Shown here: piece by piece, positions 31,979 through 40,837 of the stretch
How the letters are laid out: each line of letters begins with the position of its first letter
Numbering within the stretch: position 1 is the first letter of the stretch
Assembly: GCF_052117125.1 (NCBI RefSeq)
Contig: NZ_JBQKJT010000009.1
Coordinates: 62,001 to 126,000, forward strand
Length of the DNA stretch: 64,000 bases
Origin: Avoscillospira_A sp052117125
GTDB lineage: Bacteria > Bacillota > Clostridia > Oscillospirales > Oscillospiraceae
Reading direction: 5' to 3'
Position numbers and translations under genes: made by a program
The notes under the pieces: model-generated
Database searches by the model: none
The model's input: only the letters and a program-made list of their open reading frames with translations
Told to the model about the DNA's origin: nothing

Positions 31979-34324
31979 ATGGCAGACAAAAACCGCAAGT
32001 GGAAGCAGACCCATCAGAACCCCGGACAGCGGGCCAGCCAGGGGGTTTTGCGCCGGACCATGGGAATCACCCTTTTGGTGGCGTTGGCGTTTGTGCCCCT
32101 GATCTGGACGCTGTTTCAGCTGATGATTCTGGATCATGACAAGTATGAGCAGATGGCCATTGCCAACCAGACCCGCAGCACCTCCCTGTCTGCGGAACGG
32201 GGTGTGATCTACGACCGCAATATGAACATTTTGGCCAAGTCGGTGACGGTGGAGAACGTCTTTATCGACCCCAACCAGATCGCTACGGAGCAGCAGAACC
32301 TGAACCTCATTGCGTCGGGTCTGGCGGAGATTCTGGATGTGGAGGAGAGCTTTGTCTATGAACAGGCTGCCGACACCAAAATGCGGTATAAGATCATTCG
32401 CCGAAAAATTGACGCGGACCTGGCTCAAGAGGTCCGGAACTTTATCAACGAAAACAAGGTCAAAGGCATCTACCTGGAGCCGGACACCAAACGGTCCTAC
32501 CCCTACGGTACCCTGTGTGCCCAGGTTTTAGGCTTTACCCGGCAGGATAACGTGGGAGCCAACGGCCTGGAGGCCTACTACGACAACTATCTGCAAGGCA
32601 CCGCCGGTGAGATCATTACCACCAAGGGCAATCTGGGTACGGAGATGCTCTATAACTATGAAAAGTATTATGATGCCGCCGATGGAAACAGTTTGGTCTT
32701 GACCATCGATGCCACGGTGCAGTATTATCTTGAGAAGAACCTGCAAACGGCCATTGAAAAGTATGATGTGCTCAACGGTGCGTTCGGTATCGTGGCCGAC
32801 GTCAACACCGGCGAGATTTTGGGCATGGCCACCATGGGTACATACGATCCCAATGACTACCAGAAAATCTACGACGAGAAGACGGCGGCGGAGCTCAATG
32901 ATCTGTATCAGGCTGCCCAGGGATATCGCAAAGAGAGCCCGGAATATGAAGCGGCCATGAATGCCTATTTGGATGCCGTGGAAGCCGCACAGCTGGCCCA
33001 GTGGCGAAACCGGGCGGTATCCGACGGCTATGAGCCCGGCTCCACCTTCAAACTCATTACACTGGCTTCGGCCCTGGAGGAAGGGGCCGTCACCCTGGAC
33101 GATACCTTCTACTGCGACGGCGCCCATGATTTTGCAGGCCGTGAACAGACGCTGCACTGCTGGAAGGATGAGGGCCACGGCACCCAGACTACCAGTCAGG
33201 CATTGGAAAATTCTTGTAATATTGCGTTTGCCAATATCGGTCTTGCATTGGGCGGCACAAACCTTTATGATTATGTAAGAGACTTCGGTCTGCTCAGCAA
33301 GACGGGCATTGATCTGCCCGGCGAGGCTTCGGGATACTTCTATGGCCGCGACGAGTTGGAATCCACCGTGGCGGGCGGCATCAGTAATACCATTTCCGCC
33401 TCCTTCGGCCAGACCTTCAAGGTCACTCCCATTCAGCTGGTGCGGGCCATTTCCGCCGTGGTCAACGGCGGCTATGTGCTGGAGCCCTATGTGGTCAGCG
33501 AGGTTCTGGACGATGAGGGCAATCTGGTCGAGAAGAACGAGCGGACCGTCATTCGTCAGGTTATCAGCGAGGAGACCTCCAAGACCATGTGCCAGCTCAT
33601 GGGCAACGTGGTGGAAATCGGCACGGCGCAGAATGCCCAGGTGGCCGGTTACAGCATTGGCGGCAAGACCGGCACCTCGGAAAAGATCGACGTCTTTGAC
33701 GAAAACGGCAAACCCGTCGAGGATAAGATCGTGTCGTTCGTGGGTGTGGGTCCCATCGACGATCCCCAATATGTGGTCCTGGTGGCACTGGATACGCCTT
33801 CCACCGCCACGGGCCTCTATATCTCCGGCGGCATCATGGCTGCCCCCACGGTCCGCGACGTGTTCACCGATATTCTGCCCTATCTGGGCGTGGAGCCCAA
33901 CTATAACGACGACGACATTGAGAGAATCGCCGTCACCGTACCCAATGTGCGCAATATGACCGAGAGTGATGCTGCCGAGACCCTGAAAAAGCGGAGTCTG
34001 ACCTACCGCACCGTGGGCGACGGCAACACGGTTACCGACATGATTCCCGCCGCCGGATCCGAGGTACCCGGTGCTTCGGAGGTTATCCTCTACATGGGCG
34101 AGGAGAAGCCGACGGACCTGGTGACGGTACCCGACTTCACGGGCCTTACCGTGGCCCAGGCCAACGATACAGCGGCCTACCGGGGATTGTATATTCTGGC
34201 CAAGGGTACCGACCAGAACAACAACGCCGTCAGCGTCACCTATCAGGATGTGGAGGCCGGCACGGAAGTACCGCGCGGCACCACCATCACCGTGGAATTC
34301 ACCAACCACAGCGCACAGGATTAG
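31979..34324 (+). CDS. spoVD: Class B penicillin-binding protein with PASTA domains (SpoVD/FtsI type)
   Basis: 781-residue transpeptidase. One membrane helix (about 27-46) precedes the dimerisation domain (AERGVIYDRNMNILAKSV near residue 72) and the transpeptidase domain with SxxK at Ser355 (PGSTFK), SCN at Ser412 and KTGTS at Lys563. Two PASTA domains follow (from about residue 655, VTVPNVRNMTESDA, and from about 720, VTVPDFTGLTVAQA). A charged, helical insert of about 40 residues (IYDEKTAAELNDLYQ ... AQW) lies just before the catalytic Ser segment. PASTA domains fit SpoVD or septal PBP2B; the two cannot be separated without knowing whether the organism sporulates. GGAGCAAC precedes ATG 31979. 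Confidence 0.93.
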   Translation: MADKNRKWKQTHQNPGQRASQGVLRRTMGITLLVALAFVPLIWTLFQLMILDHDKYEQMAIANQTRSTSLSAERGVIYDRNMNILAKSVTVENVFIDPNQIATEQQNLNLIASGLAEILDVEESFVYEQAADTKMRYKIIRRKIDADLAQEVRNFINENKVKGIYLEPDTKRSYPYGTLCAQVLGFTRQDNVGANGLEAYYDNYLQGTAGEIITTKGNLGTEMLYNYEKYYDAADGNSLVLTIDATVQYYLEKNLQTAIEKYDVLNGAFGIVADVNTGEILGMATMGTYDPNDYQKIYDEKTAAELNDLYQAAQGYRKESPEYEAAMNAYLDAVEAAQLAQWRNRAVSDGYEPGSTFKLITLASALEEGAVTLDDTFYCDGAHDFAGREQTLHCWKDEGHGTQTTSQALENSCNIAFANIGLALGGTNLYDYVRDFGLLSKTGIDLPGEASGYFYGRDELESTVAGGISNTISASFGQTFKVTPIQLVRAISAVVNGGYVLEPYVVSEVLDDEGNLVEKNERTVIRQVISEETSKTMCQLMGNVVEIGTAQNAQVAGYSIGGKTGTSEKIDVFDENGKPVEDKIVSFVGVGPIDDPQYVVLVALDTPSTATGLYISGGIMAAPTVRDVFTDILPYLGVEPNYNDDDIERIAVTVPNVRNMTESDAAETLKKRSLTYRTVGDGNTVTDMIPAAGSEVPGASEVILYMGEEKPTDLVTVPDFTGLTVAQANDTAAYRGLYILAKGTDQNNNAVSVTYQDVEAGTEVPRGTTITVEFTNHSAQD

Positions 34325-34363
34325 TGCCGGAGCCGTGGCTTCGGCGGAAAAGGAGAGACTTCC

Positions 34364-35812
34364 ATGAAACTGTCACAAGTGCTTGCCGGACTGGAACCGC
34401 TGTCGGCCCATGCCGACGGGGATCTGGAGATCAGCGGCGTCAGCTACGACTCCCGCACCACCCGGCCCGGCGACCTGTTCGTGGCCGTCACCGGCTACGC
34501 GGTCGATGGCCATCGATTTATCCACAAAGCTGTGGAGAACGGGGCTGCGGCCATACTCTGTGAGCGGCCGCCGGAGGAGGACGTTCCCTATGTGACCGTG
34601 TCTTCCACCCGGGCCGCTCTGGCCCAGGTGGGCGCCAACTGGTTTGACCATCCGGCGGAAAAGCTGACGGTGGTAGGCGTCACCGGCACCAACGGCAAGA
34701 CCACCGTGACGTATCTTTTAAAATCGGTGCTGGAACAGTGTTACGGCGCCAAGGTGGGCCTCATCGGCACCATTCAGAACATGATTGGCGACGAGGTCAT
34801 CGAGACGGAGCGGACCACGCCGGAGAGCTTTGAGCTCCAGGGGCTGTTTGCCCGCATGGTGGAGGCCGGGTGCTCTCACGCCATCATGGAGGTGTCGTCC
34901 CACGCCCTGGTGCTTCATCGGGTGGATTGCATTCCCTTTGCCGTGGGCGTCTTCACCAATCTGACCGAGGACCATCTGGATTTCCATAAGACCATGGAGG
35001 AGTACGGCAAGGCAAAGGCCCAGCTGTTCCGCCGGTGCAAGGCCGGTGTCCTCAACCACGATGACCCGGCCTGGGAGATCATGGCTGACGGCGCTACCTG
35101 CACCATCCGCACCTATACGGCCCGGGGAGCCGACGCCCAGGTGTCGGCCACGGACCTGGATTTGGCATCGGACCACGTGTCCTTTACGGTCCGCAGCGGC
35201 GGACAATGTCAGGCGGTGACTCTGGGTATTCCCGGCGGCTTCACCGTCTATAACGCCTTGGCGGTCATCGGCGCGTCGCTGGAACTGGGGTTGTCCCTGC
35301 CGGAGATTGCCGCAGCGCTGACCAATGCCAGGGGCGTCAAGGGCAGGGTGGAGGTGGTGCCCACGCCGGGCAAAGACTACACCATTCTCATTGATTATGC
35401 CCATACCCCCGACGGACTGGAAAATGTCCTGCGGGCGGTACAGGGTTTCTGTAAGGGGCGGGTCATCGCCGTTTTTGGCTGCGGCGGCGACCGGGACCCT
35501 ATCAAGCGTCCCATCATGGGCCGCATCGGTGTGGAGCTGTCGGACCTGGCGGTCATCACCTCCGACAATCCCCGGACCGAGGACCCCATGGCCATCATCG
35601 ACCAGATTGTGGCAGGTTTCGCAGGAACGGAAAAGCCCTATGTGGTCATTGAAAACCGGCGGGAGGCCATCCGATGGGCCATGGACCACGCGGAGAAGGA
35701 TGATATTGTGGTTCTCTGCGGCAAGGGCCATGAGACGTATCAGATTCTGGGCACAGAGAAGACCCATCTGGACGAGCGGGAAGAGGTAGCGGCCCATCTG
35801 GCCGGTCACTAA
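34364..35812 (+). CDS. murE: UDP-MurNAc-tripeptide ligase MurE
   Basis: 482-residue Mur ligase that adds the third amino acid to the peptidoglycan precursor. Motifs are YDSRTTRPGDLFVAVTGYAV near residue 28, the ATP loop GVTGTNGKTTVTYLL near residue 106, and VITSDNPRTEDPM near residue 402. The DNPR motif is the mark of enzymes that use meso-diaminopimelate. GGAGAG precedes ATG 34364. It lies between the PBP gene and murF. Confidence 0.96.
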   Translation: MKLSQVLAGLEPLSAHADGDLEISGVSYDSRTTRPGDLFVAVTGYAVDGHRFIHKAVENGAAAILCERPPEEDVPYVTVSSTRAALAQVGANWFDHPAEKLTVVGVTGTNGKTTVTYLLKSVLEQCYGAKVGLIGTIQNMIGDEVIETERTTPESFELQGLFARMVEAGCSHAIMEVSSHALVLHRVDCIPFAVGVFTNLTEDHLDFHKTMEEYGKAKAQLFRRCKAGVLNHDDPAWEIMADGATCTIRTYTARGADAQVSATDLDLASDHVSFTVRSGGQCQAVTLGIPGGFTVYNALAVIGASLELGLSLPEIAAALTNARGVKGRVEVVPTPGKDYTILIDYAHTPDGLENVLRAVQGFCKGRVIAVFGCGGDRDPIKRPIMGRIGVELSDLAVITSDNPRTEDPMAIIDQIVAGFAGTEKPYVVIENRREAIRWAMDHAEKDDIVVLCGKGHETYQILGTEKTHLDEREEVAAHLAGH

Positions 35813-35856
35813 AGAGAGAGGGCGGGCGTGAACCCACCGATAAAGGAGCGACGGAT

Positions 35857-37251
35857 ATGAAAACGACGAAACTCAAGCAGATTGCCCAGTGGTGCGGCGG
35901 CACCCTCCATGAGACGGACGGGGAAGTGGAGGTCCGGGGCGTTTCCACCGATTCCCGGGAGGTCAAGCCCGGTCAGATGTTCATTCCTCTGGTGGGCGCA
36001 CGGGTAGACGGCCACACCTTCATCAGCCGTGCCGTGGAAAACGGCGCTGTGGCGGTCCTCAACGCCAACAAGGAGAAAGCGCCTAAAAACGTCCCCTATA
36101 TCCAGGTGGAGGATACGCTGCTGGCCTTCGGCGCCATTGCCGCCGGATACCGTCAGACCATGAAGGCCAAGGTTCTGGCCATTACCGGCAGCGTCGGCAA
36201 GACCACCACCAAGGAAATGCTGGCTGCCATTCTGAACCGTCAGTTCCGCACCATCTGGACCGAGGGCAATCACAACAACAACCTGGGTCTGCCCATGTCC
36301 GTCATGGACATCGAGGAGGACACGGAGCTGGCCGTTCTGGAACTGGGCATGAGCGCCTTTGGAGAGATGTCCTATCTGACTAAAATTGCCCGGCCCGACA
36401 TGGCTATTTTCACCAATATCGGCACCATGCACATTGAGCATCTGGGCTCCCGGGAGGGCATTCTCAAGGCCAAGATGGAGATTCTCGAGGGCATGAACAA
36501 GGAGAAGGGTGTCCTGGTCCTCAACGGCGACGAGCCGCTGCTATGGAACCAGCGCAAGGAGCTGCCCATGGAGACCCATTACTTCGGCATCGACAACAGT
36601 CTGTGTGAAGTGTCGGGCAGCAATATCCGCAGCGATAACAGCGGCGTCCGCTTCGATGTGACGGCCTTTGGCAAGACCTTTGAGGTCTTCGTTCCCGCCA
36701 ACGGCCAGCATACGGTGTATAACGCGTTGGCGGCCATTACAGCGGCCTTGCTGCAGGGGGCCACGGTGGAGAACATCCAGGCGGGCCTTGCGACCTTTGA
36801 AAACGCCGGTATGCGCCAGAAGATCTACGAGAAGAACGGCTACACCATCATTGAGGACTGCTACAACGCCGGCCCCGAGTCCATGGAAGCCGCCATTAAC
36901 GTCCTGGCAGACCGGGTCGTGGAGGGCAATGGCCGGAAGATCGCCGTGTTGGGCGATATGCTGGAATTGGGCAGCTGCGCCATGGCCGAGCATCACCGCA
37001 TCGGCCGTATTGCCCAAATCCGCAAGATCGACCGGATTTTTGCCTATGGCGTCAACGCCAGCCGTGTGGCCACCGGCGCAGTCACCGGCGGTATGAAAAA
37101 CAAATTCGCCAACTTCTACGACGACCAGGATCAGCTGATTCACGACCTGCGCTTTCAGGCCAAGCCCGGCGACACCCTGCTGTTCAAGGGCAGCCGCGGC
37201 ATGAAGATGGAGCGGATTCTACAGCTGTTCTGGAAGGACGAGGATATCTGA
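35857..37251 (+). CDS. murF: UDP-MurNAc-pentapeptide synthetase MurF
   Basis: 464-residue Mur ligase that adds D-Ala-D-Ala. Motifs are VSTDSREVKPGQMFIPLVGA near residue 29, the ATP loop ITGSVGKTTTKEML near residue 109, TEGNHNNNLGLP near residue 134, and DCYNAGPESMEAAINVL near residue 335. GGAG precedes the ATG by 8 bp. It is 44 bp after murE and 19 bp before mraY. Confidence 0.96.
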   Translation: MKTTKLKQIAQWCGGTLHETDGEVEVRGVSTDSREVKPGQMFIPLVGARVDGHTFISRAVENGAVAVLNANKEKAPKNVPYIQVEDTLLAFGAIAAGYRQTMKAKVLAITGSVGKTTTKEMLAAILNRQFRTIWTEGNHNNNLGLPMSVMDIEEDTELAVLELGMSAFGEMSYLTKIARPDMAIFTNIGTMHIEHLGSREGILKAKMEILEGMNKEKGVLVLNGDEPLLWNQRKELPMETHYFGIDNSLCEVSGSNIRSDNSGVRFDVTAFGKTFEVFVPANGQHTVYNALAAITAALLQGATVENIQAGLATFENAGMRQKIYEKNGYTIIEDCYNAGPESMEAAINVLADRVVEGNGRKIAVLGDMLELGSCAMAEHHRIGRIAQIRKIDRIFAYGVNASRVATGAVTGGMKNKFANFYDDQDQLIHDLRFQAKPGDTLLFKGSRGMKMERILQLFWKDEDI

Positions 37252-37270
37252 CCATACATCGGAGGAACCC

Positions 37271-38296
37271 ATGAATAATTTACAATTCCAAGCGATTGCC
37301 CTGCCGCTGCTGACGGCGGCAGTGGCTTTCGTGGCGGCCCTGCTCCTGGGCAAACTTTGCATCCCTGCCCTGCGGGCCTTGAAGGCCGGTCAATCCATCC
37401 GGGAGATTGGCCCCAGCTGGCACAACTCCAAGGCCGGTACCCCCACCATGGGCGGCATCATCTTTATTGCCGCCGCGGCCTTTTCCATGATTCTGTTCGG
37501 ATGGAGCGGCGTGTTGTCGGGCCATTGGGAGCACCTGTTTGTTCTGGTGTTTTCCCTGGTCTTCGGCGCCATCGGCTTTCTGGATGATTTCGTCAAGGTG
37601 AAGAAGAAGCGGAACCTGGGCCTGACGGCATTGCAGAAGCTGGTGTTGCAGCTGGCCGCCGCCGGCTGCTACCTTGCGCTGCTGCGGTGGAGCGGCCACC
37701 TGACCAACCACCTGTACATCCCGTTCTGGAATGTGACCTTTGAGATCAACTGGATTATTTATATGGTCTTCGCCATCTTCGTCATCGTGGGCTGTGTCAA
37801 CGCCGTCAACCTGACCGATGGCATCGACGGACTGGCCACCGGCGTCACGATGCCCGTTATGGCGTTTTTTGCTGTGACGGCATCCATCTGGAGTGTGTTT
37901 CCCGAGAGCGGTCTCCACACCCTGGCCCTGTTCCCGGCGGCTCTGTTCGGCGGTCTGGCGGGATTCCTGGTCTACAACTTCCACCCGGCCAAGGTATTTA
38001 TGGGCGATACGGGCTCGTTGTTCCTGGGCGCTGCCGTCTGCGGCACGGCGTTCGCGATGGATATGCCCCTGGTACTGATCCCCGTCGGCTTGATTTACAT
38101 TATGGAAACCGTGTCGGTGATGATGCAGGTGACGTATTTCAAGCTGACCCACGGCAAGCGGATTTTTAAAATGACGCCCATCCACCATCACTTTGAGATG
38201 TCGGGATGGAGCGAGGTGAAAATTTTCACGGTGTTTACCGTGGTGACGCTGCTGCTCTGCGCGGCGGCATTTGTGGGCGTAGCCGGGCGCTACTAA
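37271..38296 (+). CDS. mraY: Phospho-MurNAc-pentapeptide transferase MraY
   Basis: 341-residue integral membrane enzyme that makes lipid I. It has about ten membrane helices and the family motifs KAGTPTMGGIIF near residue 56, FLDDFVKVKKKRNLGLTALQ near residue 105, NAVNLTDGIDGLATG near residue 177, and the HHHFE cluster in MTPIHHHFEMSGWSE near residue 302. Length is slightly above average. In many relatives murD follows; here ftsW follows directly. Confidence 0.97.
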   Translation: MNNLQFQAIALPLLTAAVAFVAALLLGKLCIPALRALKAGQSIREIGPSWHNSKAGTPTMGGIIFIAAAAFSMILFGWSGVLSGHWEHLFVLVFSLVFGAIGFLDDFVKVKKKRNLGLTALQKLVLQLAAAGCYLALLRWSGHLTNHLYIPFWNVTFEINWIIYMVFAIFVIVGCVNAVNLTDGIDGLATGVTMPVMAFFAVTASIWSVFPESGLHTLALFPAALFGGLAGFLVYNFHPAKVFMGDTGSLFLGAAVCGTAFAMDMPLVLIPVGLIYIMETVSVMMQVTYFKLTHGKRIFKMTPIHHHFEMSGWSEVKIFTVFTVVTLLLCAAAFVGVAGRY

Positions 38297-38321
38297 CCGG
38301 CAATCGGTAAAAGGAGGACCC

Positions 38322-39488
38322 ATGAGAGCAACAATCCAGACAAAAGAGAAAGAGAAAGTACTCATAGACGATCGCGGAATGCTGGATCTGCCTTTTTTGA
38401 TCCTGACGTTGTTGCTGGTGACCATCGGTGTCATCATGATGTTTTCAGCCAGCTATGCCAGAGCCTATACCGATGAAGGGGACTCGGCTTTTTACTTCTG
38501 GAAGCAGCTGCGCTTTGCCCTCATCGGTATTGCCGGTATGTACGCGGCCAGCCGATTCAATTATCAGCTGTGGCGGCCCATCTCCCTGTTTTTGGCGGCG
38601 GGCTGCTTTGTGCTGCTGCTGCTGACGCCCATCATCGGTACTGAATCCGGCGGCGCGACCCGCTGGATTACCCTGCCGGGTCTGGGTCAGTTCCAGCCCT
38701 CAGAGGTGGCGAAGCTGGCGGTGGTGCTGCTCTTTGCCAATATGATCTCCAACTTCCGGGAGAAGATGAACTCGTTTCGATACGGCGTACTGCCCTTTGC
38801 CGGTGTCCTGGCGGTGACGGCGGGCCTGCTGGCCCTGGAGCCCCACCTGTCCGCCACCTTGATCATCGGCGCCACCGGCGCGGTGATGATGTTCCTGGGC
38901 GGTACTCCTAAGAAGTGGTTTCTCATCGGCCTGGGCGTGGCGCTGGTGGGCGCGGCGCTGTATCTGGCGATTTTCCCCTATGCCGCGGCCCGTCTGGAGT
39001 CATGGCGGGACCCCTTCAGCGATCCCTCCGACAGCGGCTTGCAGCTGGTCCAGTCCCTCTATGCCATCGGCTCCGGCGGCCTGATGGGCTTGGGCTTCGG
39101 CAAGAGCCGTCAGAAATACCTCTATTTGCCCGAGGAACACAACGACTATATCTTCGCCATTGTCTGCGAGGAGCTGGGCTTTATCGGCGCGGTCGTCATC
39201 ATTCTGTTGTTTGTCCTGCTGATTGTCCGGGGCTTCCTCATTGCCCAGCGGGCCAGAGACCGGTTCGGCACTCTGGTGGCCGCCGGACTTTCCACACTGC
39301 TGGCCTTGCAGGTGTTCTTCAATATTGGCGTCGTCACCAACTTTCTGCCCTCCACCGGCATCTCCCTGCCGTTTTTCTCCTATGGCGGCACGGCTCTCAT
39401 GATGCAGCTGGGTGAAATGGGCATCATTCTCAATATTTCACGCAACACCAAGCGCAATCTACAGCAGGTCCGGGAGGCGACGCCATGA
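38322..39488 (+). CDS. ftsW: SEDS glycosyltransferase FtsW/SpoVE
   Basis: 388-residue SEDS membrane protein that polymerises lipid II with a class B PBP. Ten or so membrane helices; motifs include TRWITLPGLGQFQPSEVAKL near residue 109, GLGFGKSRQKYLYLPEEHND near residue 252, and LPSTGISLPFFSYGGTALMM near residue 343. It is probably the partner of the PASTA PBP encoded upstream. Its stop overlaps the murG start by 4 bp. FtsW and SpoVE are paralogues and cannot be separated here. Confidence 0.95.
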   Translation: MRATIQTKEKEKVLIDDRGMLDLPFLILTLLLVTIGVIMMFSASYARAYTDEGDSAFYFWKQLRFALIGIAGMYAASRFNYQLWRPISLFLAAGCFVLLLLTPIIGTESGGATRWITLPGLGQFQPSEVAKLAVVLLFANMISNFREKMNSFRYGVLPFAGVLAVTAGLLALEPHLSATLIIGATGAVMMFLGGTPKKWFLIGLGVALVGAALYLAIFPYAAARLESWRDPFSDPSDSGLQLVQSLYAIGSGGLMGLGFGKSRQKYLYLPEEHNDYIFAIVCEELGFIGAVVIILLFVLLIVRGFLIAQRARDRFGTLVAAGLSTLLALQVFFNIGVVTNFLPSTGISLPFFSYGGTALMMQLGEMGIILNISRNTKRNLQQVREATP

Positions 39489-40612
39489 ATGTGATCTTTA
39501 CCTGCGGCGGCACCGGTGGCCACATCAATCCGGCCATTGCCGTCGCCAAGCTCCTGCGGGAGCGCAGTCCCAACAGCAATATCCTTTTTGTCGGCGCCAA
39601 CGACGGAATGGAGACAAAGCTGGTGCCACGGGAGGGGTTCGAGCTGCGGACGCTGACCATCTCCAATTTTCAGCGGAAGCTGACGCCCCAGGGCATCGCC
39701 CACAATTTCCGGACCATTCGGACCATCCGGCGGGCCTTGCAGCGAGCCGATGCAATCATTGACCAGTTCAAGCCCGACGTGATTCTCGGCACCGGCGGCT
39801 ATGCCAGTTTCCCCATGCTGCGGCAGGGCGCCAGACGACATATTCCCACAGCGGTCCATGAGTCCAACGCCGTGCCGGGCCTTACCACCAAAATGGTGGC
39901 CAAGGGTGCCGAACGCATTCTCGTCAATTTCGAGGAGAGCCGGGAACAGTATGAGAACCCGGAACGGGTGGTGGTCACCGGGATGCCGGTACGGCCGGAA
40001 TTTCTCTATACCACCCGGGAAGCGGCCCGGGAAGCCCTGGGTCTGGACAACCGTCCCCTGGTGGTGTCCTGCTGGGGCAGCCTGGGCGCACGGGAAATGA
40101 ACAAGAAGATTACCGATTTCTTCGTCCGGGAGATTGCCGACGGAGAACCGTGGAATCATATCCATGCCACCGGCAGCTTTGGCTGGCGGTGGATGCCGCA
40201 GTATGTCAAGGAGGCGGGAGTGGACCTGTCGGAACACCCGTCCATTGACCTGCGGGAGTATATCTACGACATGCCTCTACTGATGGCGGCGGCGGACCTG
40301 GTGATCTGCCGGGGCGGCGCGGCCACCATCAGTGAGGTGGCGGCGTCGGCCACACCCTGCATCATTGTGCCGTCGCCCAACGCCACCAACAACCACCAGG
40401 AGAAGAACGCGCGGCTGCTGGAAGGGCGCGGCGCGGCGGAGGTCCTGCTGGAACGGGACTGTTACGGTGGTCGCCTCTATGAGACGGCCCGGAAGCTCTT
40501 GGAGGACCGGGCGCGGCGCAGCGCCATGCGAAGCGCCTTGCGGCAGATCGCCGTGGTGGACGCCGCAGAGCAGATCTACGGCGTGCTGCTGGAACTGGCC
40601 AAGTCACAATGA
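39485..40612 (+). CDS. murG: UDP-GlcNAc:lipid I GlcNAc-transferase MurG
   Basis: 375-residue peripheral membrane glycosyltransferase that makes lipid II. Motifs are the GGTGGHINPA loop near residue 7, ILGTGGYASFPMLRQG near residue 101, HESNAVPGLTTKMVA near residue 125, and RGGAATISEVAASATPCIIV near residue 278. It is slightly longer than E. coli MurG. It overlaps ftsW by 4 bp and is the last gene before a 225-bp gap with three palindromes. Confidence 0.96.
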   Translation: MNVIFTCGGTGGHINPAIAVAKLLRERSPNSNILFVGANDGMETKLVPREGFELRTLTISNFQRKLTPQGIAHNFRTIRTIRRALQRADAIIDQFKPDVILGTGGYASFPMLRQGARRHIPTAVHESNAVPGLTTKMVAKGAERILVNFEESREQYENPERVVVTGMPVRPEFLYTTREAAREALGLDNRPLVVSCWGSLGAREMNKKITDFFVREIADGEPWNHIHATGSFGWRWMPQYVKEAGVDLSEHPSIDLREYIYDMPLLMAAADLVICRGGAATISEVAASATPCIIVPSPNATNNHQEKNARLLEGRGAAEVLLERDCYGGRLYETARKLLEDRARRSAMRSALRQIAVVDAAEQIYGVLLELAKSQ

Positions 40613-40690
40613 CAGCTTTTTCCGCATATGATGGGATATCCAGTTGTCAAGGAACCCGTAAAACTGCTGTGACAGAGCAGCAGGGGGTGT

Positions 40691-40791
40691 GTGCGGGGGA
40701 CAAAAGTCCCCTGCACCGATTTCAATTGACCGAGAATTCAACTTTTCAAAGTTGAATTCTCGCCTTGAGCTTGTCAAACATGTTTGACAAG
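40691..40791. repeat. Three consecutive palindromes between murG and murA
   Basis: An 11-bp hairpin with one G-U pair (40691-40701 with 40706-40716), a 15-bp perfect inverted repeat with a 2-base centre (40731-40745 with 40748-40762), and a 22-bp perfect palindrome (40770-40791). The first may end murG transcripts; the other two look like operators or paired hairpins. No clear promoter was found. Confidence 0.7.
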
Positions 40792-40837
40792 TTCGGGATA
40801 TCTATGGAGAGTCCCATTGAGAACTGCGGAGGGAGCT

